Source: Pseudoneurospora amorphoporcata (taxonomy: Eukaryota; Ascomycota; Sordariomycetes; Sordariales; Sordariaceae). From it: 64,000 nt of DNA. The notes beneath the pieces are model-generated. The model worked only from the letters and a program-made list of their open reading frames with translations, was not told the origin of the DNA and did no database searches. Where the stretch lies: contig MU859132.1 in NCBI GenBank assembly GCA_033297205.1, forward strand, positions 78,116 through 142,115, given 5' to 3'. This document shows, piece after piece, positions 47,524 to 59,424 of this stretch (the stretch's first letter is position 1; each line of letters starts with the position of its first letter). A program made the position numbers and the translations under genes.

Positions 47524-50500
47524 ATGCGACTACCTTTCCGCCGGCGCAATGATGCGCGCGGCCAGTCTCTCTCTTCGATATCAGTTCTTCTCACCTTATC
47601 CTTAGGAGCGCTATCACCCGTCACCGCGGTATCGTTTACCCCCGCGCCCCCAACAAACCTTGACCTCAAGGATCTTGGTCGGGTAGCCCTTGCTGGCGAC
47701 TTTTCGGGAATATCTCTCTTCCAGTTTGAGGAACAGAATGAGCGACCTTTCAAAACAAATGGCAGTCAGTCGCTTATGGCACGCATGCCCAACGGCATTT
47801 TCGGCCCCGTCGTCACCACGGATGCGACCATCATATCCATGTGCACGTTTGTGCAGGGCAGTGGGGCAGAAGCTGGACTCATCATCGCCGGGAATTTTAC
47901 AAGTTTGCAACTGCCGACACACGGAAGCGAAAGTCCCACGATTACGGAGTCCAAAGCGATAGCGCTGTTCGACCCAAACACGTCCAAGATCGAGACGCTT
48001 TCAGGTCTAGAAGGTCAGGTCTATGCTGTGCTATGTGATCGTGACACCAACTCGGTATACGTGGGTGGAAGCTTCGAGGGGTTAACCTCTAGGAATGCGA
48101 TCGCCTGGGTTGGGGGACAGGGATGGACGGAACTGCCGTTTAGGGGGTTTAATGGACCTGTCAACTCCATAACGAAGGCATCCAATGGTCATATCATTTA
48201 CGGAGGAACTTTCACAGGTTTGGGAAACGCGACTGCGCCGACACAGCGCGATGGACAAGTCATCAACCTCTCCACCGCCGAAATCTCGGCCGGCTCTTCG
48301 ACAACCAGGGAGGGGTTCAGTGATCCCAAGAAGATTGTGTGCAGCACTAGCGGAACCGACGGGACAGGGAAGACATGGTTGTTGCAGGAGAACTCACCGG
48401 GATTCTGGCAGGCAAAGTTTAGACACGGTTTCCGGCCGACAAAGCTTCGCTTGTATAACACCCACCAGGACGGCGCTGGAACAAAGACATGGCGATTCAC
48501 TGCGCTACCCATCAACGGTATCATGAACATGACTTATATCGATCCAGCCACAAAGAAGAACGCTACTTGCACGAGCGAGTGCCCACTAAGCAACGATAAA
48601 GATATCAAGTTCCAGGAATTTCACTTCGTCAACGTCATCGGCATGAACGAATTTCGTATCGATATCTCGGACTTTTACGGAAGCGGTGGAGGTTTGAACG
48701 GGATCGAGCTCTTTGGAGACGATATCTTTTCGTACGCGATCGACGACTTCAACGAGCCTAGCTGTGCAAATCTCGAGTTCAAGTCGTCTTCTACTCGCAC
48801 AGGCCCTTGGAAGGTCACCCCTTCTCACCAGAGCACCGCCGAATACCTGACTGCCCAGATATCTGCACCAATTACCAATACCTCTGCCACGGTTGTCTTC
48901 TCGCCGGACATCAGGGAGTCGGGCTACTACTCCGTCAACCTGTATACGCCCGGGTGTCTCCAGGACGACACATGCGCCAGTAGGGGACAGGTTCGGCTTT
49001 CAGGTCAAATGACTACCAGAGTTACTAAGAATACCACAGTCGACAAAACGCTGTACCAGACAAATAACTTCGACAAGTACGATGAGATTTACTATGGCAT
49101 GATCGATGCGAGCTCGTCAAGCTTCCGGCCCCAAGTCACCCTGACACCAGCTGCCGGGCAAGACTTGGCCAATATTACCCTCGTCGCCCAGCGCATTGGC
49201 TTTACCTTGATTGAGAGCACAGGTGGCCTGAATGGGTTATTCGAATACACGCCTGGCCGATCTGTGAACGTTAGCGACTTCACGGCCTCGGCTGTCAATC
49301 GTCTTGGATCGAGCTTCTCTGGTGCGTCTGCAGTCAACAGTCTCGTCACCTCTGGCGATACTGTTTTCGTTGGAGGCAACTTCACCTCGCCGACTGTTCA
49401 GCACGTTGTTGCTCTGAACACCAAGGACTCGACAAACAAGACGCTGGGTGGCGGACTCAACGGCGAAGTTGAATCGATGCTTTTGGAGGGTACCACGCTG
49501 TACGTTGGAGGAAGTTTTAACAGCACTTTCGACAAGCAGGCAGACGGTATCAACAATGTGGCCGCCTACGACACCGAGAAGAACACATGGAGCCCCCTTG
49601 GTGCTGGTGTCAACGGCAAGGTCATGCGCGTTGTCGGCTTGACGATGAACATCACCGGGTCTACTCCAGAGTTTGTCGTGAGCGTCAACGGCGACTTCGA
49701 CGAGTTGAATGCCTTTGACAAGAACCCTACTGTTTCCGTAACTGGTTTCGGCATTTGGGTTCCTTCTCAAAAGAACTGGGTACAAAACCTGGATCTCCAG
49801 TTGGAGTTGATTGATGGTGTCCTCTCAACTTCGATCCTTGATCGCGCTGGAAACGGTTCCCTCTACGCCGGCTCGTTGATTTCGTCCACACTCGGTGTCA
49901 GGGGCATTGCCGGCTTGGGAGAAAAGCTCAGTGGTCTGCCAGTTAAGATCCAAGCTCCCCCGAAGTCGTCCAGCTCCAGTTCATTGGCCAAGCGTGATGG
50001 TTCGACAAGTGATAGCAGCCTGCAAGGAGTTGTTACAGGCATCTTCGACAAGGAGAACAAGAGGAATCTTACCATTCTCGGTGGCCACTTCACTGCAACC
50101 GGTAGCGGATCCACAATCACCAACCTCGTTATCATGGACGGCAAAAAGAACGATGAAGTCTCTGGTCTTGGTGATGGCATCTCACAGGATTCCACCGTTA
50201 TGGCCTTGGCTGTGCACAATGATATTCTGTTTGCCGGTGGCAACATTACCGGCACTGTCAACGGTAACGAAGTGAAGGCATTGGTCACTTATAATCTTGC
50301 TAGCAAATCCTTCAACCCGCAACCCCCCTCTTTGAACGGCGGCAGCGGTACTGTCTCTTCCATTGCTGTTCGTGACGGCACAGATGATGTTTATGTTGGA
50401 GGATCATTCACCCAGGCGGGCTCTCTCGATTGTGCCGGCGTCTGCTTCTTCAGCACATCTTCGTCGCAATGGCTACAAGCTGGCCAAAACCTCGGAGGAA

Positions 50501-51273
50501 CCGTCAACACGCTCCTGTGGGTCGATAAGGACCTGCTACTTGCCGGCGGCAACCTCACCATCAACAACACGGCCTCAACCTACCTGGCCACTTACAACCC
50601 CAAGGCCTTGGTGTGGGACGCTTATCCCGATGCCGGCCAGCTCCCTGGACCGGTTGACGTTCTTACTGCCGGCACCAGCGACAACAAGCAAATCTGGGTA
50701 TCAGGAACTGCCTCCAACGGCTCGGTGTATCTCATGAAGTCGGAAAAGGACGACGGATCGTCCTGGCATTCCGTCGGCCAGACTCTACAGCCCGGCACCA
50801 AGATCCGTGGTCTCCAGATCTTCCACCTCAGCAAGTCCCATGACAAGCACCCCCTCCTCGACGACAAGGAGGCCCTCATGCTCACCGGCCACATCGTCCT
50901 ACCCGACTTTGGCTCAGCATCGGGTGTCCTTTTTGATGGCGCGAATTTCAAGCCTTTTGCTCTCACCACCAACTCGGGTAATACTCCAGGGTCGCTTGCC
51001 GCCGTATTTTCCGAGAAGCAGAATTTCTTCGGCAAGGATGGCAAGCACCTACCGTTAGTATTCGTCGTCCTCATCGGCCTCGGCATTTCGCTGGCTCTCA
51101 TGCTTCTCATTGTCGTGGCCGGTTTGATCCTCGACAGAATCCGCAAGAAGCGCGAGGGTTACGTGCCCGCCCCAACGTCCATGTATGACCGCGGCAGCGG
51201 CATCCAAAGGATACCACCGCATGAGCTGCTGGAGGGGCTAAGTAAAAGCCGATCTGGCGCGCCACAGATGTAA
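47524..51273 (+). CDS. rax2: Rax2-like cortical polarity protein, type I membrane glycoprotein
   Basis: Rax2 is a plasma-membrane landmark protein that helps place sites of polarised growth (bud sites in yeast, hyphal tips in filamentous fungi), acting with Rax1. Single exon, 1249 aa, close to family size. A signal peptide covers about 1-36 (SLSSISVLLTLSLGAL, then SPVTAVSF). The large extracellular part contains many beta-propeller-like repeats with cores such as VYVGGSFEG, VFVGGNFTS, LYVGGSFNS, LFAGGNITG, VYVGGSFTQAG and LLAGGNLT. It has numerous N-glycosylation sites (NFT, NTS, NIT, NLT, NST). One transmembrane helix lies at about 1176-1203 (VFVVLIGLGISLALMLLIVV), followed by a 46-residue basic cytosolic tail. 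No intron signal interrupts it. It is flanked by non-coding DNA on both sides. Confidence 0.95.
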   Translation: MRLPFRRRNDARGQSLSSISVLLTLSLGALSPVTAVSFTPAPPTNLDLKDLGRVALAGDFSGISLFQFEEQNERPFKTNGSQSLMARMPNGIFGPVVTTDATIISMCTFVQGSGAEAGLIIAGNFTSLQLPTHGSESPTITESKAIALFDPNTSKIETLSGLEGQVYAVLCDRDTNSVYVGGSFEGLTSRNAIAWVGGQGWTELPFRGFNGPVNSITKASNGHIIYGGTFTGLGNATAPTQRDGQVINLSTAEISAGSSTTREGFSDPKKIVCSTSGTDGTGKTWLLQENSPGFWQAKFRHGFRPTKLRLYNTHQDGAGTKTWRFTALPINGIMNMTYIDPATKKNATCTSECPLSNDKDIKFQEFHFVNVIGMNEFRIDISDFYGSGGGLNGIELFGDDIFSYAIDDFNEPSCANLEFKSSSTRTGPWKVTPSHQSTAEYLTAQISAPITNTSATVVFSPDIRESGYYSVNLYTPGCLQDDTCASRGQVRLSGQMTTRVTKNTTVDKTLYQTNNFDKYDEIYYGMIDASSSSFRPQVTLTPAAGQDLANITLVAQRIGFTLIESTGGLNGLFEYTPGRSVNVSDFTASAVNRLGSSFSGASAVNSLVTSGDTVFVGGNFTSPTVQHVVALNTKDSTNKTLGGGLNGEVESMLLEGTTLYVGGSFNSTFDKQADGINNVAAYDTEKNTWSPLGAGVNGKVMRVVGLTMNITGSTPEFVVSVNGDFDELNAFDKNPTVSVTGFGIWVPSQKNWVQNLDLQLELIDGVLSTSILDRAGNGSLYAGSLISSTLGVRGIAGLGEKLSGLPVKIQAPPKSSSSSSLAKRDGSTSDSSLQGVVTGIFDKENKRNLTILGGHFTATGSGSTITNLVIMDGKKNDEVSGLGDGISQDSTVMALAVHNDILFAGGNITGTVNGNEVKALVTYNLASKSFNPQPPSLNGGSGTVSSIAVRDGTDDVYVGGSFTQAGSLDCAGVCFFSTSSSQWLQAGQNLGGTVNTLLWVDKDLLLAGGNLTINNTASTYLATYNPKALVWDAYPDAGQLPGPVDVLTAGTSDNKQIWVSGTASNGSVYLMKSEKDDGSSWHSVGQTLQPGTKIRGLQIFHLSKSHDKHPLLDDKEALMLTGHIVLPDFGSASGVLFDGANFKPFALTTNSGNTPGSLAAVFSEKQNFFGKDGKHLPLVFVVLIGLGISLALMLLIVVAGLILDRIRKKREGYVPAPTSMYDRGSGIQRIPPHELLEGLSKSRSGAPQM

Positions 51274-52322
51274 TTGGGCATGGGGGACAAGGTGGTGGAT
51301 AAACATGGGTTCTTAATGGGTTATTTAGATGGGTTTCGTTTCATCAGTCAGAGGAGGAAATACCACGAGTTTTGCATGAGTTTTTTCTTACTAGCATTCT
51401 TGTTCATTGTCATTTTCAATCATCATCGAGCGTTAATATTCCCCTGGGTCTTTTGACAAAACTATCTTAAGCAGCAAGCGGCAACTGGTAGCGGCAGCGT
51501 CATGGCGTTTTCTCGTGTGCACTCTTACTCACATGTTTTCTTTTTGTCTTGTTCCTTTACTACACCCACAACATGGATCGATTGTTAGATCAAAATGATA
51601 CCTCTCTAAGTCCAAACATGGCTGGTGGGAACACTTAATGTTCTGGCGCCATCGTTCGTTTGATTGGGTGGCGGTGTGTCCATGGTGATGATTGGGATGG
51701 ACTTACGGTAATGGGGACCACATGTGTCAAGAGGTAAGTGACAACACAGCACGACGAGGTCTTCGCCGCTCACCGTTTATGAGACGAGACACATATTTGA
51801 ATGACTTTCCTTCCTCGTCCTTTTTCGTTTCTTTCACTAGAAGGCTGCACTCTCCTGCAACAACTTCCCACCCACCAAGTGTGGTCGGTAATCTTCTTTC
51901 AAATACATAATGTCTAAGCTCGCTTACATCTAGGAGAGGCCTCTACTCTCTTTACATCTTTTTCTTTGTTCAGAACGAGGTCGTCTAAAATCGTTATCTT
52001 GTGGAAATAAGGAGAAAGATTGTTGGACGTTGATGAGGATATGAGAACTGAAAAGTCGAACACATGACGACTGTTCCATGTGTATAATATAAGTAGGCAT
52101 GTAACTTCAACCGAACTAGGTATCTAAGTCGCAAGATGGAAGATGATCGCAGCGGATTACTATGAGTTGTGTCCTGAGAGTGTGACAAGTGTCGGCAGTG
52201 CTGTAATGCAACAAATCCATTCTGCTCCCGAGCCAAATGAGATTAATCTTAAGGTACCACGGCCTATATATGCCTGAGCTTTAAGAATCGCTTCCAACCA
52301 ATCACGGCAGCTCAACAAAGCT
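51274..52322. other. intergenic between RAX2 and tRNA-Lys
   Basis: About 1 kb with the RAX2 3' region and upstream sequence of the tRNA. TATATA at about 52264-52269, some 55 bp before the tRNA, may help position Pol III. No other gene seen. Confidence 0.5.
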
Positions 52323-52395
52323 GCCCGGCTAGCTCAATCGGTAGAGCGTGAGACTCTTAATCTCAAGGTTGTGGGTTCGACCCCCACGTCGGGCT
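52323..52395 (+). tRNA. tRNA-Lys(CUU): tRNA-Lys (anticodon CTT)
   Basis: Cloverleaf of 73 nt, no intron. The acceptor stem GCCCGGC pairs with GTCGGGC (one G-U). D-arm GCTC/GAGC. The anticodon stem TGAGA/TCTCA encloses the loop CTCTTAA with anticodon CTT at 52356-52358, reading AAG lysine codons. T-arm GTGGG-TTCGACC-CCCAC. The A box (TAGCTCAATCGG at 52330-52341) and B box (GGTTCGACCCC at 52374-52384) match Pol III consensus. The discriminator base is T. Confidence 0.97.
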
Positions 52396-52417
52396 CAATT
52401 CCCGTCGGAAGACTTTC

Positions 52418-52424
52418 TTTTTTT
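52418..52424 (+). terminator. Pol III oligo-T terminator of tRNA-Lys
   Basis: Seven T residues (with three more T just upstream after one C) 23 nt after the end of the tRNA; T runs of this kind stop RNA polymerase III. Confidence 0.8.
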
Positions 52425-52919
52425 GCATTTTTTTGCGAGTTCGTTTCTGGGCCACGAGAACACACATAAGCGCAATGTTTTTGCTCGTGTGGTCTATTTT
52501 TCGCCCATGTTATTTTGATTTCTTCTCTTTTGTGTGCAGTGTTCATTTTGCGTTGTCTGTAGCCTGCTACTTTCGTTGGCGGGTGCTTTTGCACAATGAC
52601 GCACCGTCGTTGAACAGCGATGTTCGCGCACTGCATCATTGGAGACACTCCGCGATATTCAAGTGAAGCATCGTGCTATTGTCGGCAGGGGTGTTCGTTG
52701 TCGTCCTCCTTCGTTGGACATTTTTGGATCAAATCATGACTGCTGCAGTGGAAGTGGCTACGACTCGAACGTGATATGAACGGGGGGGCAACAAAGTGGA
52801 ATGGAAGGCTCGCGATCGCATCGAGCCTGATGGAGCTAGAATTGAGTCGGCTCATCCTTCGACCAGCGAAGTAAGTTTATTCCAACACCCACGTAGCCCA
52901 ACTCTTTAGGGCCAAACGC

Positions 52920-55770
52920 TACCTACCTACCTACCTTACCGATCTGTAGAGGTAGGTTCCAGTTGTTTTGAGAAGGCATATTTTACCAGTCTTCGTTGTG
53001 TTATTCGGCGGATGTCTGGATGGCCGAAACTGACGAGACCTAGGTGCTGCAAAATTCAACCGACACCGACACTTCGGCTCTGCCCTGAGTCCAGACTGCA
53101 GTCGAGGTACTACTCTTCTTAAGGTAAGGTATTTCCGGGCAGTGACATTCAGCGATGCTTCGCAATTCGGCGGGAATTTTGGAGGCACTGCAACTCAGAT
53201 ACCTACCTACCTCTCTGTGGCTTCGATGAGTCTCTCCACTGCTTCGACAGGGCAGCGAGGACTTGATTAGCTCCCCGGCCTATAATTCAGCCGGCCATTC
53301 TTTGCCCAAGCAGGGACTAGAGGTGAGGTACCTTACCTACACCTCTACCTACCTCTACCTCCTTATCTTAGCTATGCCGTGCGTGGTCTTTCAATTTCTG
53401 TTACCACCACCACTGCAGGGCACAGTTGACCGGAGTTGCTGGTACGTAGAGGTACCTGTACTCCAGTTATGGAAAGAGCGATCCGAGTCCAGGACTGGGA
53501 ATTCACCGGCTCACCACCAGCTCTTGCCGTCAGAGCATCGCGACTTCCTCTTCCTCTCCCGCCCAGCACCCAGACTACCTTAGGTGGTACTGCACGCCAA
53601 CCTCGCTAGCCCATGGCTGCAGGTTGTGTGGGAGGATACCGTATGGTCTTTCACTCAGAAATTGTTTTTTTCCTGAAACGGTTGTGCCTTCCTAATCGCT
53701 TGACAACCGCAAGTAGAGGTACCCAGGCCCATCATCTGTTAGTAACGGAAACTTCTCCCGCAGTTAATTTGATCGCTCTGCTATCACTTCTAACAAAGTC
53801 TGAGCTGTGGTACTTGCTTTTCTCTTCAGTTTGCTGCTTCGGCTCCCCCATCTCACTGCAGCTTGCATTGCAGTGCCAGTAGTACGATGGCGGAAAAATG
53901 CGGACGGCATCTGGCCCGGAGGGGGTTGTCTGGCCTATATCTCTATGGATTTACTGGCCTAGATGAATCGTCTGACCCAAGACGCAAGTAAGGTACCTAC
54001 CTTAGGTAGTACAAGGTATCTACCTGTAGAGGTACTCAGGCTAAGGTAGGTAGGTACCTTGGTTTGCCAGACTGCTTTAGGAACTGAGGCTTAACCAGAG
54101 GCCCCATCTCTACCTCTACGGTAGTAGCCCAGATGCCCTCCTCATATCACTGCACCACTGCGGTATTCGAGTTATGCCGGAGCTCTCAACCGTCTGCCTG
54201 CCACCTTTGCCAAATCTGACAGTACCTCTAGGTAGGTACCTCTGCAAACATCTGTCAAGAGGGGCCGACCAGCTCTGCAGGTAAGGTAGGTAGGTACCTA
54301 GAGGTACCTGGAAGGCACGTCAAGTTGCCGAGTCTTCGTGTTTTCCTGCTCGACGGAGCTCTAGGGGCGTCGGTAAGGTACCTAACAAACGGAACGATTG
54401 CAGTCAAAACACCGACACCGTGACCCCAATCTTCGACGCCATATCACTCACTCGCTTCCCAAATCCCGATGCATGCACTCTTTTGGTCTAGCGAAACTTT
54501 AGTCCTTCAGCACCAGGTTGAGTGCTTTGTAGGTAGTACCTTACCTTACTATGGTACCTTACTCTAGAGGTCGAGGAACTATCGTTAGGTACGGAGTTGT
54601 CACTTACAAGCTCTCAAAGGCGGTAGTGTCTGTATAAAGTCTTTTCTATATCATGTCCGCGGAAGTACTATGGAGTTCAAGTTCCACAATGGAGAGAAGT
54701 GCGACGTTTTCTTTCCCCGATATGATCTTGTTCTAGTTGTTCTTTAGTCTTTATTACCTTAGTAACGCATTGTCGCCGATACCTTATATGTGAGTGACCG
54801 TTTATCGTCCGCTGTTCCCTAGAGGTAGCTCCCGTCCCTAGCCCTTCGGACAGTTTACTGTATGCTTCAGTGGAAGTCACCCATTCTCCAGTATCGAATG
54901 AGATACCTCTACCTAGAGGTGTCGTTGATATTATAAATATTCCTTTTCAACCGGCCAACCGCTACCAAAGCTCTGGACCTTCTTGGCTCCATAGAGGTAT
55001 GTCTGCCCACAAGTGAGAAGCGGCGGCGCCCGCTTTCAGCCCCCCGATGCTTCCATTTGCTCTTTCGCTTTCCTCCTTCCTCTTTCGGCACTCAGTACGT
55101 GATAGGAGAATATGGGAAGATGTAGCAGCCTCTCGACGAGTGGCTGGAGTCGAGTGCGAGATGTGCGATTCAGCAGAACTTGACAGTCTGTACCAAGGTA
55201 AACTGGAATGCCGATGGAGCAGGCTGCCGTTGGTATCTGTCGGTAGAGGTAGGGTTAGTGAAATAGGTAATGTAAGGTACCCACCTAGGTATGTAGGGTT
55301 AAACCGTCACATATCCAATGCAAATGCCATTGCTACCTATGTAGGTGGAAGTACATGATGAAATGTGCAGACACTCTGCTACAGGACAATGACTAGAGGT
55401 ACTCGAGGCACTATATCGGAGAGGATGGTGTTGGTGTCCCCCCGGGCAACGGCCCGGTGTAAATAGGTAGCCAGTCTTGAGATAGGAAGCTTCACAGTTC
55501 AGCCTTTGGGCCAGGAGTAATCGAATAGGTCATAGCAGGAAAACACTATGTATCTGTATTGGCCTCCCGTCTCGTGGCCCACGGTTGGTTAGACGGATGT
55601 GAGGTCATTTACAACGACTACGATGCAGATTCACAGATTCACACCCTCGAAGGTTCAAAGTCATGCTACCATACAGTCTGGAGGTTCTGTGAAGTGACTT
55701 GGCTCCTTCCTTTCCCTCTCTTACATAGTACATCTCCAGCTGCGCTGCTGACTAGAGGTACCTACATTCG
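52920..55770. repeat. cluster of TACCTACC / GGTAGGTA / AGAGGTA short motifs
   Basis: Dozens of short copies in both orientations, often arranged as near-palindromes around GGTACC (for example about 52920-52955, 53320-53365, 53990-54060, 54222-54245, 54278-54310, 54525-54565, 55235-55300). The same motif occurs sparsely elsewhere (about 16170-16215, 31403-31435, 62380-62392). It is neither a tandem array nor a recognisable transposon. Confidence 0.65.
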
Positions 55771-55821
55771 TATGCACGGGATATGTACATGCATCTTACT
55801 ACTTGGTGCTGCTTCCTCCCC

Positions 55822-55831
55822 NNNNNNNNNN
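55822..55831. other. assembly gap (10 N)
   Basis: Ten N characters. Sequence to the right consists of C-rich, T-rich and then G-to-C homopolymer runs up to about 55,936 and is probably low quality. Confidence 0.99.
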
Positions 55832-56304
55832 AATCCCCCCCCGGCGCGGGGTCTATCTGGTCAAACCACTTTTTTCCACGCGTTTTGTACAGCCTTTTTT
55901 TTTTTTTGGGGGGCCCCCCCCCCCCCCCCCCCCCCTGGTTCTTGGTACCGGCAACTCCCGCCGGCAACTACCATGAATTTTCACATTCATCACTGCCTTG
56001 ACTCTTGCGCTGCCTGCTGAGTCGCAAAGACATATCAAGATGGTCATGGATGCCGATGACGACGATGAGATGGATTACAACACCATCCGTCTACACTTCA
56101 CAATACAGCCAGGCAACATCGCGGTTGGATGGTAGAAGAGACACTGCGGTAGATCACCGCGATAGAGACCAAGGAAAGAGACAAACTACACCTAGTAAGT
56201 GACTTCAACCCACCCACTGCATGCACCAGAACCGCACAAATCATCATGTACTCAGCTCGCGAGGGTTGACGTCCGCTCCGTTGACATTCCCACCAGCAAT
56301 CACA

Positions 56305-56325
56305 CAGCAGCAGCAGCAGCAGCAG
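56305..56325. repeat. (CAG)7 microsatellite
   Basis: Seven perfect CAG units followed by TAG and more CAG-like units; no supported coding frame. Confidence 0.85.
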
Positions 56326-58540
56326 TAGCAGCAAGCAGACTCCGATTCTGCGAATTTTTAGATGGGTGGTGTATGTAACATCGGGATATGTTGATCCTGC
56401 GGTAAGTCACACAGCATCTCACTAAATCAAAAGTACCTTGACCAAAAACCAAACCCACTCCACAAGAGGACACTAACAAAGGAGAACTAAACCTCATCCG
56501 GTCTAGAGAGCATGCAGGAGAGGGAGCCCGGCTCGCGGGCGCGCAGCGATGCGCAGGGCACCACAGGGCGGGAGGCGGTTGGGGTGGGCAATTATCGTAT
56601 GATTTCGACGTAAGGCCGAGGGGTCCCCCCTTTGGAATCATCCCCCTTGGATCCCCTTGATCTGTCACCCCCCCGGGTCCTCAAGTACCGTACCGCTAGA
56701 GTGGATGCCAAAAAAGGAGCGAAAGGAGTGGTTTCAACGACTGGACTGGCTGGCGGGTCGACTGGCCGGGTCGCTTGGTTTGTGAGATTGGCGATTTGCA
56801 TTTTCGATTGCATGTGTGCGCCCCGATGAGACTGGCGGGACTGGCTGGCTAGAGCGAGCTAGTCGGATGGGGTTCTACCGATAGAATCTTCGTTGTTTTT
56901 CTTATGTACACAGTGCCGCCTGGCAGTTTGAGTTTCTGCCCTACCGAGCCTATAGCTACCAAGTTGGAAAGTAGTAGGTACGTACGTGTACGTACATACC
57001 CCTCTCTCTCGACTCTCGTACCAACCGACCTTTCTTTCACTTCCTCAGGTGTGGTGCTTGGTTCAGAGAGAATATCTGAGCCTATCATACCATGGCTGTT
57101 TCTGGTCAGGCAGGTAGCCTGTAAAATGTCTTCAACGGAGATGCTATCCAACAGGCATCTCAATGGGAAGAGGTAAATGTCTGACTTGGATACCATCACC
57201 CGAGCGAGTATTACCAGGCTGAGCCTCGTAAAATTGTGTAAATTGGCAAAAGTTCACTGCCGACAAAAGCTGTAGTGGGGTTGAAAATGGAAAACCCGTC
57301 AATATACGACTGGGCCCAAGGCCCAGAGCGGTCTGGATGATAGCGGATAGCCTTTCAAAACTATACTCGAGTCACTCACTTTCATCTCACAGTTCTTCTT
57401 CAATGAAATTTTGATAGAAGAAAAGAGGGGGAAAAGCCTCACTGGGCGCTGAGAGCACATTAGACTCTACCTTAAGTCTAAGCGTGTTTTGTCAACTCAC
57501 ACCGCTCTTTATTACCGCCCTATCCCGTCTTCCGCCTTTTTGGTAGGTACCCGACGATGGGGGTGTGTCGATGGGGGGATTGGGTTGGGATTTGGGAACG
57601 GGAGCACGAGAGTTCCGGTGTCCTGGAGCGGCTAGTAAGTTGCAAGTAAGACTATGGAGTCACGTGCGGTGACTGATCGTGGACCGGCACTTCTGGATCT
57701 CTTCTTAACGACCTTCCTTTCTTGTCGTGCCGAGAAACTTGGTGACAGACTCACGGAGTTTTGTGAGGCGTCTCTGGACTTTACGAGGTGTGATGGGGAA
57801 CCTTGGATGAGAGCTGGCTGGCCTCGTCTCTGCCAAATCTTGGGCGTTACAGGTTACCCCTGTCCTCTGCTTGGAGCCGCGAGTGCCGAACTGTATCTGA
57901 GAATTAGCGGAGTAAAAATGTCTTGGAGGACATTCCAATGGCTGTCCTCCATTTCACGTCCCTTTTCGGCTTGGGTTTTGGTGAGTCCGGTGAAGCGGTA
58001 TGCTGGGCGAGCAATATCTACCTAACTTCTACCTCAAGATCCCACGATGCGAAGCTCGTGGTTAGGTGTTTGTCCCATCGTGACCGGCCAGTACAGCGGG
58101 GTTGTCGATCACGACCAGACTACCACGAGGCGTGAAGGGACAAGAAAAAAGAGACAATGTCCCATTGCGTGCAATTTAAGGCGGTACGGTACGTACTATT
58201 CCCCAGGAAATGCAAAGTGGGGTGAAAATAAGCTTAGCATTAAAAAAAAAGGGAATACGGGGGAGTGAGGCCTACGGGGGAAGATGGCGACAACGAAATG
58301 CAAGCCACAACGCCCAACATTTCTTCTTTTGTCCATAACAGTAGCGGCTCGGTAATTTGCAAAGAGTTGCCAAGCGGCCGGCCGACATCGATTCGAACAC
58401 AATGACAAGGCAGAAAAACAGTGCATTGGACAGAGTTGAGGTTATTCCCTGGTGTTGGGTAGGATCTATCATGATCTCTCTCCCCAAGAGGCGTGCTGAG
58501 GTTTATGCCGATCACTGACCAGGGGTAGGATGTGAGGTGC

Positions 58541-58576
58541 TTGTGCTTGTGCTTGTGCCTGTGCCTGTGCCTGTGC
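58541..58576. repeat. hexanucleotide repeat (TTGTGC)3(CTGTGC)3
   Basis: Six 6-bp units in two homogeneous blocks of three, differing only in the first base. On the minus strand they encode alternating short dipeptides in any frame; no gene supports this. Confidence 0.85.
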
Positions 58577-59406
58577 GCCAACCAAAGAAGGGCGGCTTCC
58601 TAGCGCCCCTGGATCAGGTGAATTTGAGTTGATTACCAGATAGAGATTCCCTGGCAACCTCAAGAAAAAGAAAGGGTTGTTTGTCCTGGGGCGGCACATG
58701 AAAGAGTAGGGAAAGCTCTGCAGCAGCCGTCGGTACCACGACATACCGTAGGCAGGACCCGCCCCCACAGAGCCCACGAAAATTTGAGACTGAAGGGAAC
58801 GTCATGGGCAGCCCAGGCATGTCTTCTGTGAGCCCTGTCTTGAAAAATGCCGTTGTGATGGCGCTCCTAGTTCGCTCAGCAGGGATGCAACGCTGACTGC
58901 GATTATCCCGAATGGGAAGAATTTGCACCATCGAAATTTCATCCGGTGCATGAATGCATGAACTCGGAACTGCGTCAAACTTGTGACGACAGTGTTCCGT
59001 TTGTGTTCACGTTGAGTCTCTGAGTCGGTATGGCGGGGAGATAACCTTGCTGTCACCCTCACAGGTGAATTACTTACTGCGTACGGAAATAACAGGACAA
59101 CCTTGATAGGAAAGAAGGTGTAAAAGTAAGAGTGGGAAAAAAAAGGAACACTGAATGACAGGCCTAGACATCGCGAATCGCCGATAAGATTGGTCGAGAG
59201 CACAGCAGGGAATTCTCCATGCTCTGCACAGATTTCGCTTTCAGACTTTCCAAAGCTCGCTTGTTTCTTTTTCCCTTCCTCTTGCCGGCACCGCGTCTTT
59301 CATCTCTTCTCTCTTTCGGGCCGGTTTTACATACATCCTCGAACGGCGGGCGGAAGAACCTAGACATGTCTCCAACAATGACAAGTCAAGATGGCGGCAT
59401 GGGCTA

Positions 59407-59424
59407 GGGGGGGGGGGGGGGGGA
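59407..59424. repeat. poly-G run (18 nt)
   Basis: Uninterrupted G tract; may be genuine or another low-quality join. Confidence 0.8.

Noticed and set aside
56041..56133. Short frame with an acidic start (DADDDDEMDYN)
   Set aside because: Only about 30 codons, next to an N gap and bad homopolymers; no support as a gene or exon.
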